Below, in pieces: positions 51,755 to 62,066 of a stretch of DNA of 64,000 bases (position 1 is its first letter; each line of letters opens with the position of its first letter). This DNA is from Candidatus Thiodiazotropha sp. (ex Codakia rugifera). GTDB lineage: Bacteria > Pseudomonadota > Gammaproteobacteria > Chromatiales > Chromatiaceae. Under the pieces are notes generated by a model. The model was given only the letters and a program-made list of their open reading frames with translations. It was not told the origin of the DNA and searched no databases. Position numbers and translations under genes: made by a program. The stretch lies in assembly GCA_025656675.1 (NCBI GenBank), contig JAHXHN010000002.1, positions 186,001 through 250,000 on the forward strand. Reading direction: 5' to 3'.

Positions 51755-54091
51755 CTAGAGAATAGTAGCGCGATTACGTCCATGTTTTTTTGATTTATAA
51801 AGTGCGGTGTCAACACGTTTTATCAATGATTGAATGTTGTCGTTAGGCTTGAGGACGCTGGCTCCAAAGCTTGCTGTTACCACACCAATTCCTTCGTGCG
51901 AGGTATTCTCTATTGCTGAACGTAGTGATTCTACAAAGAGTGTTAACTCGTCCTGGGTGATCAGAGGGGCAATTATCATAAATTCTTCACCACCCCAACG
52001 AGCAAGAATATCTGATTTGCGAATCCTTTTATGTAAAAGTTCAACGGTACGTTTCAAAACTTGATCACCGGCGTCATGGCCATAGTTATCATTCACCTGT
52101 TTAAAATGGTCCAGATCCAACATAATCAAACCAAAATGATTGTTAGTCAGGCTGGCCCAGGCAATCTGGTTCTTTAACTCCTCATCAAATTTCATACGAT
52201 TGAATATCTGTGTGAGTCGATCGGTTTCAGCGATATGTTGTAACTGCTTCTCCATTAATACTGTTTGCGTGATATCTCTATGTGACTCAATGATTTGGAC
52301 TACCTGTTCACCTTTTTCGTCAAATATTGGCGTGGCACGTACATCAACATGCATGACCTCCCCGTTATCCTTGTAGTGTTTATGAATGACGGATACGCTT
52401 TTCTTGCTTTTCAGTATTTGATTGATTGGACAGGGATCGTGGTCGCCCTTGCAGGGTGTGTTGCGTTTGTGAGAAAGGCGAAAGCATGTCATGCCATCTT
52501 TTAGTTGTTTGCCACTGGTATAGAGTTCAAGCGCTGATTGGTTTACCAGTTTAAGTTGATGGTTATTGATATCAATAACCAATGTGGGATCAGCAATGGT
52601 ATCCACTACTTTTTGAATATACTCATGTGACCGGTTGAGCTGTTCCTCGGCTTCCTTTAAAGGTGTGACATCGTTGATATGGACAAAGAAGTGGGTCAGT
52701 CTGCCCATCTTATCTCGTATAATGTGCGTGTTATCCTGTATCCATTTTGTGTGGTTCTGTTGGTCAATGATTTTGTACAAAGAGCGTTTGAAGTTTTCAA
52801 CGCGATCAAGATCCGCCTGATAGGTTTCGCGTGAATATTGTGATAAATACTCAGGGTCGATGATATTGGAAAAAGTCAGTTCACCGTTCGTAAAGCGACT
52901 TGCATCATAGCCTAATAGATCTTGCACATTGGAGGATATGAATTCAACCGGCCAACCAAGCTCATTTCTCAGCTTGGCAATAATGCCTGGTCCATTAAGG
53001 AATAGGTCATGTTCGTAGGAGATCTGCTGATTAAGGGATTGGATTTGAAGTTCATTTGCAGAGCGTTTTAACCTGTTCCATAGGGCTATCCCCAGAATAA
53101 TCACAAGAAAAGATAAGCTGAATAGTATGATGGGTAAGATTTGCGATAATTTTTGCCATAATTTCGCTTGGACTAACTGACTTGGAATGTGTAGAAGTAT
53201 CCTCAGGCAGCTTGAGCAGTACTGTTTTAATTCTTCACCAGATGGGTGAACGAAGTCGAAAGTATAAAGACCTTTATTGTTGAGTACCTGACCGGAGTTT
53301 TTATCCTGAATTGTCTGCCATGCCTCAGTGTGTTTTACATTTATGCCCTCTTGGGCGCTGTCCGGAAACATGAAGCCCCAATCTTGAGCGCTTTCCGGAC
53401 TCAATAATGTATAGCCCTGCCAGTTGAGTAGGATGGCATGTCCTGGATAGCCAGCAGAAACTCTACGGAAGTCATCGAGTAAATTTCTTGCTAAGTAATT
53501 TAGTATGACAATACCAAGTATTTTACCATCTGAGGTACTCACTGGAGATGCAAAGCGTATGGTAGGTTTTAGCGGTAGCTCAATTTTTTTATTTTCGATA
53601 TTCAAGTCTAGGGGTGAGCTATAGATTGTGCCGGGTAGTCTGCCTATGGATTCAGTGAAGTAATAACGGTATTTTTTTGATTGTAATTTATCATGGCTCA
53701 CCGACTCAGGCTTGCCCATATTGAAGTTGATACGGATTAACTCTAAGCCGTTAGTATCGAGAAATCGTAATTGATCATATCGACTTCGTTGTAGTGCAAG
53801 TGATTTCCAGGATGCCTGTAAGTTTTGCAGTGTTTGTTTTTTTTGTCCTGATGAAAATAGCGCATGCAGTTCCCTTTGCTCTGTGAGAAATCTTAAATCT
53901 GAGTGAATCTCGATAAAGGCAAGGCTTAGCTGTTTGGTTACTTGATTGATGAGATTATTAGATTCAAGCTTGAATTCATTGACAACGCTATTCAGAGTTT
54001 GCTGATATATGGCCCAGTAAAGCAGGCCACCTAACGTAGCTGTAAATACAATAAGCAGCAGATAATATCGGAAAAAGCTACCGGTATTCAT
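51755..54091 (-). CDS. Cache-PAS-PAS diguanylate cyclase
   Basis: 778 residues. A membrane helix (about 9-27) and a second one (about 317-338) enclose a periplasmic sensor domain (30-310). Two PAS domains follow (about 360-478 and 490-610). The second has the unusual C-x3-SH-x4-PC-x6-CP pattern (Cys 536, His 541, Cys 547 and Cys 554), which may bind a metal or be redox-active. The C-terminal GGDEF domain (612-775) has RWGGEEF (GGEEF at 700-704) and an RKSD inhibitory site. It should make cyclic di-GMP. The gene overlaps the upstream PhnD-PAS gene by 4 bases (ATGA), so the two are co-translated. Confidence 0.93.
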   Translation of the reverse strand: MNTGSFFRYYLLLIVFTATLGGLLYWAIYQQTLNSVVNEFKLESNNLINQVTKQLSLAFIEIHSDLRFLTEQRELHALFSSGQKKQTLQNLQASWKSLALQRSRYDQLRFLDTNGLELIRINFNMGKPESVSHDKLQSKKYRYYFTESIGRLPGTIYSSPLDLNIENKKIELPLKPTIRFASPVSTSDGKILGIVILNYLARNLLDDFRRVSAGYPGHAILLNWQGYTLLSPESAQDWGFMFPDSAQEGINVKHTEAWQTIQDKNSGQVLNNKGLYTFDFVHPSGEELKQYCSSCLRILLHIPSQLVQAKLWQKLSQILPIILFSLSFLVIILGIALWNRLKRSANELQIQSLNQQISYEHDLFLNGPGIIAKLRNELGWPVEFISSNVQDLLGYDASRFTNGELTFSNIIDPEYLSQYSRETYQADLDRVENFKRSLYKIIDQQNHTKWIQDNTHIIRDKMGRLTHFFVHINDVTPLKEAEEQLNRSHEYIQKVVDTIADPTLVIDINNHQLKLVNQSALELYTSGKQLKDGMTCFRLSHKRNTPCKGDHDPCPINQILKSKKSVSVIHKHYKDNGEVMHVDVRATPIFDEKGEQVVQIIESHRDITQTVLMEKQLQHIAETDRLTQIFNRMKFDEELKNQIAWASLTNNHFGLIMLDLDHFKQVNDNYGHDAGDQVLKRTVELLHKRIRKSDILARWGGEEFMIIAPLITQDELTLFVESLRSAIENTSHEGIGVVTASFGASVLKPNDNIQSLIKRVDTALYKSKKHGRNRATIL

Positions 54092-55965
54092 GATTCAGGG
54101 TAGGCTGGTTCTGTACTTTTGCAACGGGATGTATGATGAAACACAACTACAGCACCTGTTATTTTCTCTCCCTCTTTGATTGGTGTGCTGATAAAATTGA
54201 CTTTTAGTGCTGTTCCATTCTTATGCCATATTGTTTCCTGTTTCCCATGATGGACCTTGCCATGCTCTAGTACATCAGTGATAGGGCACTCGGATTCTGG
54301 GAACTCACTGCCATTCAGCCGACTATGATGCCAGAGTTGATGGCTGTTCTTATTCAGCATTTCCTCAATGGTATAGCCCAACATTTCTGCTGCTGCCGGA
54401 TTGACGAAAGTATGGTTGGCATGGTTGTCGAGTCCGATGATGCCATCGCCGGCAATATTCAAAATTAACTCTTTTTGATGTTGAGCTTGAAGTGTTTTCT
54501 CCTCGAGTTTCTTGTATTTATCAATGTCATCAATAACTGCAACCAGATATTTATCCTGTTGCGCATTGTTTGGTTTGTGAGAGAGAGATAACTGAATCCA
54601 TTTGAGATTACCGCTTGCACAGAGTAATCGCAGCTGAATGGAGACACTACTTTTCTCTCTGTTGCGTATATCGTTGAAGGCACTGATACACAAGGGAATG
54701 TCATCGCTGAATAACAGGTCCTTGAGATTGATTTCTTTGATTTGTTGATGAGTTAAGGCTGCAATCTCACACAGTTTATTATTCACTCGCAGGATTTTGC
54801 CCGTCAGCGTTATATGAGCGAGTCCAACTGCGGCCTGATCGAATGTGGCAGCCTGAGCCTGCATACTCTCCTCAAGATCTATTTTGTGCTCAGATAGAGA
54901 ACGGTTGAGTCGTACTACCCTCAAAATAAGGAAAATGAGGAACAACAGAGCCAGTGATGTGGCTAAGTACCAGTGCCAAATATTTTCAACTGAGTCGAGT
55001 AATCTGGTACCTAGGTTTTTCTCATAGGGCGGTAACTCCAACAGATTCAACAGGTCATGAACTGTTTGGTAATTCTCTGGAATTGTCCAACCATGAATGC
55101 GGGCATGTTGAGCGGCTTTATGGTCTGCCGGTAACTTGAGCAATGCAATCGCAACATCCCTTGCAATGGTTCGTGATGTATTTGTCAGTTGAGCAAATGG
55201 CCACTCTGGATAGAGCGGGGTACTGACGGCATAGGGAAAGTGGTCATATATCTTGGGTGAAATGATACGAAGGTCATACTGATTCAGTTTGCCTTCCTGG
55301 GCCATTCGCTCCAAGGTGTCTGTTCTCACAATACCGAACTCGGCTTCTCGCTTCAAAACCGCGTTGACAACAGCATCATGGGTGTTAAGAAACAGCAAGG
55401 AGGCGAGATTCCATTCATCAATTCCCGATGTTCGCAATTCTCTAAGTGCCATAATCCATCCACCTAGCGATGTTTGGTGGACAGCGGCTACACGTTGGTT
55501 TTTGAGATCTGACAGATGACGAAGGTTATTATGATCCTTTAGGGTAAAGATCACGCTGCCAAATTTAGATACATGGTTATCGGTTGATAGTTTATTGACC
55601 AAGGTCAGGACACGTCTGATACCGTACTTGACTGAGAGATCGACATAGATTCCAGGATTGACAATAACAAAATCAACCATCTGGTTTTTTACGATGACCT
55701 GGATGTCATCAAAGGCCATTGGGACGATGCTGAATTGGTATGCGGGTAAGGCTTCGTTCAGATATTCTGCAGTGGCGTTCCATCGCTCCATACTTTTCTC
55801 GTAACCCCGCTTTGCGAGCACACCGATACGGACGTCATTTGAGCTGGCCCATACCCACGAAGCGGACAGCCACAAGCATAGCACGGCAAAAAGTGACCTG
55901 ATTGTTATCCGGATTAGAATTTTCAATGGATTAAGTACATTGCTGCCTGTTTTTCTGTTTTCCAT
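54088..55965 (-). CDS. PhnD-like binding domain plus PAS-PAS sensor protein without output domain
   Basis: 625 residues. A signal/anchor near residues 20-41 is followed by a PhnD/SsuA-like periplasmic binding fold (about 44-300: RIGVLAKRGYEKSMERWN, DFVIVNPGIYVDLS), a membrane helix (330-352), then two PAS domains (about 375-490 and 500-615) with VNPAAAEMLGYTIEEML. It ends without GGDEF, kinase or EAL. It is probably the sensing half of a system whose output is the overlapping GGDEF protein. PhnD-type folds bind phosphonates, phosphite, thiosulfate-like or other oxyanions, so the ligand is open. Confidence 0.85.
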   Translation of the reverse strand: MENRKTGSNVLNPLKILIRITIRSLFAVLCLWLSASWVWASSNDVRIGVLAKRGYEKSMERWNATAEYLNEALPAYQFSIVPMAFDDIQVIVKNQMVDFVIVNPGIYVDLSVKYGIRRVLTLVNKLSTDNHVSKFGSVIFTLKDHNNLRHLSDLKNQRVAAVHQTSLGGWIMALRELRTSGIDEWNLASLLFLNTHDAVVNAVLKREAEFGIVRTDTLERMAQEGKLNQYDLRIISPKIYDHFPYAVSTPLYPEWPFAQLTNTSRTIARDVAIALLKLPADHKAAQHARIHGWTIPENYQTVHDLLNLLELPPYEKNLGTRLLDSVENIWHWYLATSLALLFLIFLILRVVRLNRSLSEHKIDLEESMQAQAATFDQAAVGLAHITLTGKILRVNNKLCEIAALTHQQIKEINLKDLLFSDDIPLCISAFNDIRNREKSSVSIQLRLLCASGNLKWIQLSLSHKPNNAQQDKYLVAVIDDIDKYKKLEEKTLQAQHQKELILNIAGDGIIGLDNHANHTFVNPAAAEMLGYTIEEMLNKNSHQLWHHSRLNGSEFPESECPITDVLEHGKVHHGKQETIWHKNGTALKVNFISTPIKEGEKITGAVVVFHHTSRCKSTEPAYPES

Positions 55966-56082
55966 GCGTATTGCCTTTCCTGGCCTGTCATAGCAGAATT
56001 CCTTGCGCAGACATAATCAATAAATCGGCCAGTATTTGCATTGCTTTAACGCTGACTGTTTCTCGCTTTAATGACATATTAT

Positions 56083-58071
56083 TTACTGAACGCCGGCCTC
56101 AAGTAGAATCCGGATCAGCCTGCCTGGCTCATGGCTGATACTGCCCTTAAGCGTTTCAAGGTCCCGACTCAGCCGGTTTACCGGGCTACTGAATTGTTGA
56201 ACTGTGCGTGGGATCTGTAACAACCCGATCAAGGTTTCAACCTGTTGCTCGGTGACGTTGCCGATGGCAACTGCCATATCGCCAGGCTCGATTCTGATGG
56301 GGGTTGACCAGAGCCTGACTATCAACCGGGACTGCTCAGACAGCTGTTTAACCATGACCGTTTGCTCATGGCGTGCATCATGTACCTGGGGTAGTACAGG
56401 CAGTCCCTGAAGGGGGGTGCTGGGTGATAGCAGACGCAGGAGATTGTCCCATCCGAGCATCTCCGCTTTTTCCCATCCCTGCTGCTCCAGTTGGCTGACT
56501 AGCTGCTGCTGATCACCGGCCAACTGAATATTTATGGGATGATTCTCATCACCCAGGGTATCGTGGCGGTAGCGCGGGAAATCGACCTGCCTGTTCTGCC
56601 ATGTCTCTAAAGAGACGACCTGTCTCTCCTGTATAGGCTGAAAAACAGCTGTTCGTTCAATAACATGAATCCAGTTATAGCTCGTGCAGAGCAACAGCAG
56701 CAGCAGGGCTGAGCCTGTCAGGGTGGATGTGTGCGACTCCGCCTCTACATGTCGGTAGTAAGCAATACCAAGCAGGGCTATCCAGGCGATACCCAGAGAA
56801 AGACTCCCGAGAACGTCGGTGAACCAGTGGATGCCCAAATAGAGACGTGAAAGTGTCACTCCACCGACTAGCAGAGCGGCAATACTGAAAGGAAGCCAAC
56901 GCCATTCTTTGATCATGGTACGGGCTATCATGATTGATAAGAAGCCGTAGAGTGTGATGCTGCGCATGACATGGGCGCTGGGGAAGGACCAAGGCCCCAG
57001 TGATTCCGGGGCATTGTCTGGTCGTGGAATACGCAGGCTGTATTTAAGCAACAAAGGCGTGATCAAGCCGAAGGCTACTGCAGCCAGCAGGTAGTAGAGG
57101 GCGCGTTTATGTCCCTGTTGAAGCAGCAGAGCGGCTATACCGAATCCCACTACACATGTTGTTAGAAGATCTCCCGGTTGGGTGAACATCACCATCAGCT
57201 GGTCGCCCCAGGGTGTACGTAGACTCTGCATGGCGTTGTATGCAAGCTGGTCCATCTCGCCTGTCAGTGAGCCATCCATGACAATGCCAGTAAGCAGGAC
57301 AAAGAGCGAGGTGGTGATTAGCAGCAGCGTGGCAAGGAAGGCCAGTCCTCGCGCCTCAGGATGGTCAGGATCGGCGAGTGAGCGGGATATCGATCTGAAT
57401 CCGCGATGCAGTTGACCCCATTCGAAACCACGTTGAACCAAATTTGTGGCATGGGGTTGAATCAAACGGAACAGACCACGAGCCAGAAAAAACAATACCC
57501 AGGCAAGAAAGAGCAGTAGCAACATTAAAGCGACAAGTCTGAAGGCAACCTCTGATGCCAGTTCCAGGGAGGCACCAAAGACGATACCGGGCAGCAGATA
57601 GGCGGGAGCCCACACCAACGCAGAAGCGACGTTAGCGATAAGGAATCGCAGTGGTGACATCCCCAGCATACCGGCCACCAGGGGGATGATAGCGCGCACC
57701 GGCCCGAAAAAGCGGCCAATTGCCACACTTTTTCCGCCGTATCGCTCAAAGAAAGTGATACCTCGATGCAGGGTTGCCGGGTAGTGACTGAAGGGCCAGA
57801 AGCCTTTTAACCGCTCCTGAAAATGGTGTCCAAGCCAGAAACTTAAACCATCTCCTGCCACAGCTCCTGCAACGGACCACCAAAATACGGGCCAGAAACT
57901 GAGCGTCCCGGTGGCGATCAAAGCGCCAAAGCCGAACATTATCACCACGCCAGGTATCAGTAAGCCAAACAAGGCCACCGATTCAGAAAAGGCGACCACA
58001 AAAACGGCTAAGCCGGCCCAAAAGGGGTTTTCGCCAATCCATGCCAGCAAAGGTGTAAAGAACTCACCCAT
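56083..58071 (-). CDS. DedA-PAP2-LssY C fusion membrane protein
   Basis: 662 residues. An N-terminal DedA domain (about 1-200; SESVALFGLLIPGVVIMFGFGAL, RFFGPVRAIIPLVAGMLGM) is followed by a PAP2 phosphatase domain (about 255-435; KYSLRIPRP, PSAHVMRS, SRLYLGIHWFTD: the three catalytic motifs) and an LssY C-terminal domain (about 470-650). DedA proteins flip or handle lipids and PAP2 enzymes dephosphorylate lipid phosphates such as undecaprenyl pyrophosphate or phosphatidic acid; both could act together here. The combination is known in bacteria, including Legionella LssY-type proteins. Confidence 0.9.
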   Translation of the reverse strand: MGEFFTPLLAWIGENPFWAGLAVFVVAFSESVALFGLLIPGVVIMFGFGALIATGTLSFWPVFWWSVAGAVAGDGLSFWLGHHFQERLKGFWPFSHYPATLHRGITFFERYGGKSVAIGRFFGPVRAIIPLVAGMLGMSPLRFLIANVASALVWAPAYLLPGIVFGASLELASEVAFRLVALMLLLLFLAWVLFFLARGLFRLIQPHATNLVQRGFEWGQLHRGFRSISRSLADPDHPEARGLAFLATLLLITTSLFVLLTGIVMDGSLTGEMDQLAYNAMQSLRTPWGDQLMVMFTQPGDLLTTCVVGFGIAALLLQQGHKRALYYLLAAVAFGLITPLLLKYSLRIPRPDNAPESLGPWSFPSAHVMRSITLYGFLSIMIARTMIKEWRWLPFSIAALLVGGVTLSRLYLGIHWFTDVLGSLSLGIAWIALLGIAYYRHVEAESHTSTLTGSALLLLLLCTSYNWIHVIERTAVFQPIQERQVVSLETWQNRQVDFPRYRHDTLGDENHPINIQLAGDQQQLVSQLEQQGWEKAEMLGWDNLLRLLSPSTPLQGLPVLPQVHDARHEQTVMVKQLSEQSRLIVRLWSTPIRIEPGDMAVAIGNVTEQQVETLIGLLQIPRTVQQFSSPVNRLSRDLETLKGSISHEPGRLIRILLEAGVQ

Positions 58072-58123
58072 CAGTCCTGGCTCGGACAGGCAATTGATCG
58101 GCTATCCTGTTGGTTGCGTCTAC

Positions 58124-59407
58124 TCAACTCAGTGTTTTGAACGACTCACCAGCGGCTTGGATGGTAGCCTCAATATCTTCTTCGGTGTGGGCATCAGATA
58201 CGAAGCCAGCCTCGAAAGCGGATGGCGCCAGGTAGATACCGCGCTCCAACATCGCATGATAAAAGTGTTTGAAACGCGCTTGGTCACATGTAGTCGCTGC
58301 TTCATAATCGGTGATTTGCGAGGCATTGCTGAAGAACAGACCAAACATCCCACCAACATGATTTTCGGTTAATGGAATGCCAGCCGATTTCGCCTCCAGC
58401 ATGATGCCATCGACGAGTTTCTCGACCTTTTGAGATAACCTTTCGTAGAAACCTGGCTGTGAGATCAATTCAAGGGTCTTCAGCCCGGCAGACATGGCAA
58501 CCGGGTTGCCGGAGAGTGTTCCTGCCTGGTAGACAGGCCCCAGCGGGGCTATCTTTTGCATGATATCAATTCGACCTCCAAAGGCTCCTACAGGCATGCC
58601 GCCACCGATGACTTTTCCCAAAGTAGTCAGATCGGGAGAAATACCATAGTGAGCCTGGGCGCCTCCAAGGGCGACGCGGAAGCCGGTCATGACCTCATCG
58701 AAGATCAATACCGCTCCCTGCTGATTGCAGACCTCGCGCAGGGTCTCAAGAAAACCTGGCCGTGGTGGGATGCAGTTCATATTTCCCGCAACTGGTTCCA
58801 CAATGATGCAGGCGATCTGGTCACCCATTTGTGTAAATGTATCCCTTACCTGCTGACTGTCGTTATAGCTCAAGGTGATCGTGTGCTCTGCCAGACTGGC
58901 AGGCACACCAGGGGAGGAGGGTTCGCCCAATGTCAACATGCCTGAGCCGGCCTTGACCAGCAAGGAGTCGGAGTGGCCGTGATAGCAGCCTTCAAATTTT
59001 ACGATCTTGTCTCGTCCGGTAAAGCCACGTGCCAGGCGGATTGCAGACATGGTGGCCTCGGTACCGGAACTGACCATGCGCACCATCTCTATGCTGGGAA
59101 CCAATTCACACACCTTGTCTGCCATTCGGGTTTCCAACTCAGTAGGAGCGCCAAAGCTGAGTCCCTTATTGATGATCGATGCCACAGCGTCGATGACTTC
59201 ATGATGAGCATGACCGAGGATCATGGGTCCCCAGGAGCCCACGTAGTCGATATATCGCTTACCATCCGGATCGTAGATATAGGGGCCTGCTGCGCAGTCG
59301 ACAAAGACCGGATCGCCCCCTACCCCATGGAAGGCCCTGACAGGTGAGTTCACGCCTCCCGGTATGTGTTGCTGTGCATGGGCAAAGAGTGCTTGGGAAC
59401 GGCTCAT
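58124..59407 (-). CDS. hemL: Glutamate-1-semialdehyde 2,1-aminomutase
   Basis: 427 residues. The PLP Lys lies in [16 protein letters not shown] (about 263-278) and the substrate-site motifs [35 protein letters not shown], and [10 protein letters not shown] are intact. It produces 5-aminolevulinate, the first committed tetrapyrrole precursor, in step with the several c-type cytochromes in this window. The start overlaps the stop of thiE by 4 bases. Confidence 0.97.
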   Translation of the reverse strand: MSRSQALFAHAQQHIPGGVNSPVRAFHGVGGDPVFVDCAAGPYIYDPDGKRYIDYVGSWGPMILGHAHHEVIDAVASIINKGLSFGAPTELETRMADKVCELVPSIEMVRMVSSGTEATMSAIRLARGFTGRDKIVKFEGCYHGHSDSLLVKAGSGMLTLGEPSSPGVPASLAEHTITLSYNDSQQVRDTFTQMGDQIACIIVEPVAGNMNCIPPRPGFLETLREVCNQQGAVLIFDEVMTGFRVALGGAQAHYGISPDLTTLGKVIGGGMPVGAFGGRIDIMQKIAPLGPVYQAGTLSGNPVAMSAGLKTLELISQPGFYERLSQKVEKLVDGIMLEAKSAGIPLTENHVGGMFGLFFSNASQITDYEAATTCDQARFKHFYHAMLERGIYLAPSAFEAGFVSDAHTEEDIEATIQAAGESFKTLS

Positions 59408-60057
59408 ATTATTTTCTCCTCCGGCTCGAAAAGTCTACAGAGTCTACGGCTGGCAGCTTGGATGTCCGGTTGTCCGAAAATCCCGTGGACGACGGCCAGC
59501 ATGTCGGCGCCTGCAGCTATTAATGGGGCGCCATTCTCCGGCGTTATTCCACCGATGGCAACCAGTGGCAGATCAAGTTCATTTTTAGCATCTGTTAACA
59601 GTTCGGGTTCTGCCTGTACGGCCTCAGGCTTAATAGTCGATGCAAAAAAGCGACCAAAGGCGATGTAGTCGGCACCTGATGCGGCAGCCTGGCGGGCCAG
59701 TTCGAGTCGGTTGTAGCAGGAGATACCGATGATTGCCTTCTCTCCCAACGCCTCTCTTGCAATAGCCATACTGGGGTCATCTCTTCCCAGGTGGACACCA
59801 TCGGCTCCAGACTGTTTTGCCAATTTGACATCATCATTGATGATCAATAGTGCGTTGTACTCTCTACAGAGTTGCTGCAAGGCCGTGGCGTCAGAAAGAC
59901 GTTGTTGAGGGTCTCTCTTTTTGTCACGATATTGGATAATCCGGGCTCCGCCAAGCAGTGCCTCCCTCACCTGATTTTGCAGGTTTTCCGAAGGGCGGAG
60001 CAGGCTGTCGGTAATCGCGTACAGGCCGTGCAGGTTCGCTTTGTCGTCAATGGTCAT
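59404..60057 (-). CDS. thiE: Thiamine-phosphate synthase
   Basis: 217 residues. Features: [20 protein letters not shown] (substrate Arg/Lys), [22 protein letters not shown], and [25 protein letters not shown], all typical of ThiE. It condenses HMP-PP and the thiazole phosphate into thiamine monophosphate. The start overlaps thiD by 11 bases, and the end overlaps the hemL start by 4. Confidence 0.96.
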   Translation of the reverse strand: MTIDDKANLHGLYAITDSLLRPSENLQNQVREALLGGARIIQYRDKKRDPQQRLSDATALQQLCREYNALLIINDDVKLAKQSGADGVHLGRDDPSMAIAREALGEKAIIGISCYNRLELARQAAASGADYIAFGRFFASTIKPEAVQAEPELLTDAKNELDLPLVAIGGITPENGAPLIAAGADMLAVVHGIFGQPDIQAASRRLCRLFEPEEKII

Positions 60058-60874
60058 GATGGTGGTGACGTGGGTTTCCGAAAAGACGCTCTGGAATGGA
60101 CTGGCATCGACCCGTTCGAAAGCTGTGTTTCAAGGATAACCAGCTGTACTCAAGGCCATGGTGTACTGCCTTTTCCAACTTCTCTCCTGCAGCCATTCTG
60201 GCAGCAATTGCCGCTGTCAGGGTACAGCCGGAACCATGGAATTCGCCGCTTAGCCGTTGCCAGGTCGAGCTGATCGGTGCTGTGCCAGGTTGGTAGAGTC
60301 TGTGGGTAACCTTGTCAGATTCGGTCTGCGCGTGGGTTCCTGTTATCAGAACGGCCTTTGAACCAAGTCCAAGCAGACGTTCACCATCCTCATCGATAGT
60401 GGTCGACTGATCGGATTCGGCCAGTCTTTTTGCCTCCAGCGTATTTGGCGTTATTAGCCGGCATAAGGGGAGTAGCTCTTGGCGGATACAGTTCAGTAGT
60501 ACTTCATCAGCCAGGTTGCTGCCACCGCCTGCTGCCAGTACCGGATCAAAGATTACGGGTATTTCCGGGTTATCCCTAAGTAACCTGACCACTGCCTCCG
60601 TCACGGACAGACTGCCAAGAAGACCGATCTTGAAGCTTGAGATTTGACAGTCATTGAGAATCGCCACTGCCTGATCGGTTAGGCTGGTAGCAGGTAATGG
60701 AATCAGCTGACTGACATTGCAGCTGTCCTGTACCGTCAAACAGGAGAGTACACAGGTCGCATGACAACCGTTAGCCCCAATCGACTCGATATCTGCTTGA
60801 ATACCGGCTCCACCGCTTGGGTCGTGTCCACCGATGGCCAGTACCAGGGGTAGTCTGGGTGATTTTTTTTGCAT
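60047..60874 (-). CDS. thiD: Hydroxymethylpyrimidine/phosphomethylpyrimidine kinase
   Basis: 275 residues. The ribokinase-type motifs GGHDPSGGAGIQADI (about 16-30), VIFDPVLAAGGG, NTLEAKRLAE and GEFHGSGCTLTAAIAA (about 216-231) are present. It phosphorylates HMP in two steps to HMP-PP for ThiE, with which it overlaps. No TPP riboswitch elements (CTGAGA, GGGTGC-type core) were found in the upstream region (60875-61353). First gene of thiD-thiE-hemL. Confidence 0.96.
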   Translation of the reverse strand: MQKKSPRLPLVLAIGGHDPSGGAGIQADIESIGANGCHATCVLSCLTVQDSCNVSQLIPLPATSLTDQAVAILNDCQISSFKIGLLGSLSVTEAVVRLLRDNPEIPVIFDPVLAAGGGSNLADEVLLNCIRQELLPLCRLITPNTLEAKRLAESDQSTTIDEDGERLLGLGSKAVLITGTHAQTESDKVTHRLYQPGTAPISSTWQRLSGEFHGSGCTLTAAIAARMAAGEKLEKAVHHGLEYSWLSLKHSFRTGRCQSIPERLFGNPRHHHHDH

Positions 60875-61353
60875 CGTGGAATTGTATCCTCATTTTTAAC
60901 CTGAATCCGTCGAATCATCAGGGTGCACAGTGCAAGCACATGGTTTCTCATCAGATCACAAAGTGTCGATAAACCGACAGGTACAGATAAGATTGATTGA
61001 TTCCACTTGAAAATCAATGCGTTAGGTGGCATATCCACCCTGTGTCCAGATGATTTTATATGAATGGCGAGGGGGTAGTGATTGTCTGTTGCATGATAAG
61101 GGGGGGTTGTAGAGCGATAAAATACCTATATCCTATTGCAGCGCCGGTCTGGGGGGATATATTTTTTCAATTGAACTGACAGGATGGATTAAGGGTTTTT
61201 CCTAGGATTGAGCGCCATCACTGCTAGACTCAGAGATGTGTAAGTAGAGTGAAATAGAGTGAGATCAGGTGGCAGTCGTTTGCAGGATAGTCGCAGGTGT
61301 GACTTCAAATATTGCAGGCATAACACGAAAAAATGACTGTGAGGGAATGTGAG
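60875..61353. other. Divergent intergenic region (479 bp)
   Basis: Between thiD (minus) and the DUF5063 gene (plus). It must contain both promoters. I looked for a TPP riboswitch and did not find one. No gene or clear operator is supportable. Confidence 0.45.
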
Positions 61354-61830
61354 ATGAGTCCAAAAATAGAAGAACTTGAGGCCCTGGCGCGAAACTATTG
61401 TGAACTGGTGGAGAGTCTGCAGGAAGGTAATACGCAGTGGTTGCAAGAGGTTGCTGGTCTGCTGCCGCGTCTGCATGCCGCCGTATCTGCTCTGAATTTG
61501 CCGACACCTCGAAATACCCACTATACAGCAGCCGATCTGGATGCCCGGTTTGAACTCTATACCTACCTCAGGCAGCTATTGGGAGACAGGGACGGGTATT
61601 GGATGGAATTCGATATCGCAGGTGACGGTCAGAGCATGAGTGGCAGTCTGGCTGATGATTTAACCGATATCTACTGTGAACTCAAAAATGGATTAAAAAT
61701 ACTGGATGGTCAGCCGGAACAGGCTGTTGAGGGTTGGCATAAAGGTTTTCATCTCCACTGGGGGCAACACCTGCTTGATGCAGAGCGCCACCTCTACGAT
61801 TTAAATGCCCGAAATCAACTGGCCATCTGA
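61354..61830 (+). CDS. DUF5063 family protein
   Basis: 158 residues from ATG 61354, preceded by GAGGGAATGTGAG; an in-frame ATG 21 bases earlier has no good site. Helical throughout, with the pattern KIEELEALARNYCELVE, then DRDGYWMEFD, LADDLTDIYCELKNGL, and WHKGFHLHWGQHLLDAERHLYDLN, consistent with DUF5063. Cytoplasmic, no signal peptide. Function unknown. Confidence 0.82.
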   Translation: MSPKIEELEALARNYCELVESLQEGNTQWLQEVAGLLPRLHAAVSALNLPTPRNTHYTAADLDARFELYTYLRQLLGDRDGYWMEFDIAGDGQSMSGSLADDLTDIYCELKNGLKILDGQPEQAVEGWHKGFHLHWGQHLLDAERHLYDLNARNQLAI

Positions 61831-62066
61831 AACAGGGATTAACTGTCAGTTTGCCTTCCATAATCCGGTCAATCAGTGCATTTCAATGATCCATGCAGAT
61901 CTTTTGATGTCCTGGATTTGAAAACCTGTCTATTTTTAGACGATGGCACATCAGCTTCATATTCCGCATAAAAAACCAACGTATTTTCTATGTTAATTGG
62001 CATCCTGATGCGATTTCTTGCTACTATTGGGGCCATACAGGCACAACAGTATTTAGGAGATCCGGC

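Noticed and set aside
60875..61060. TPP riboswitch or hammerhead ribozyme upstream of thiD
   Set aside because: A CTGATGAGAAACC-like stretch occurs on the minus strand near 60980, but the stem II and the CGAAA partner of a hammerhead are missing, and the TPP core motifs are absent.
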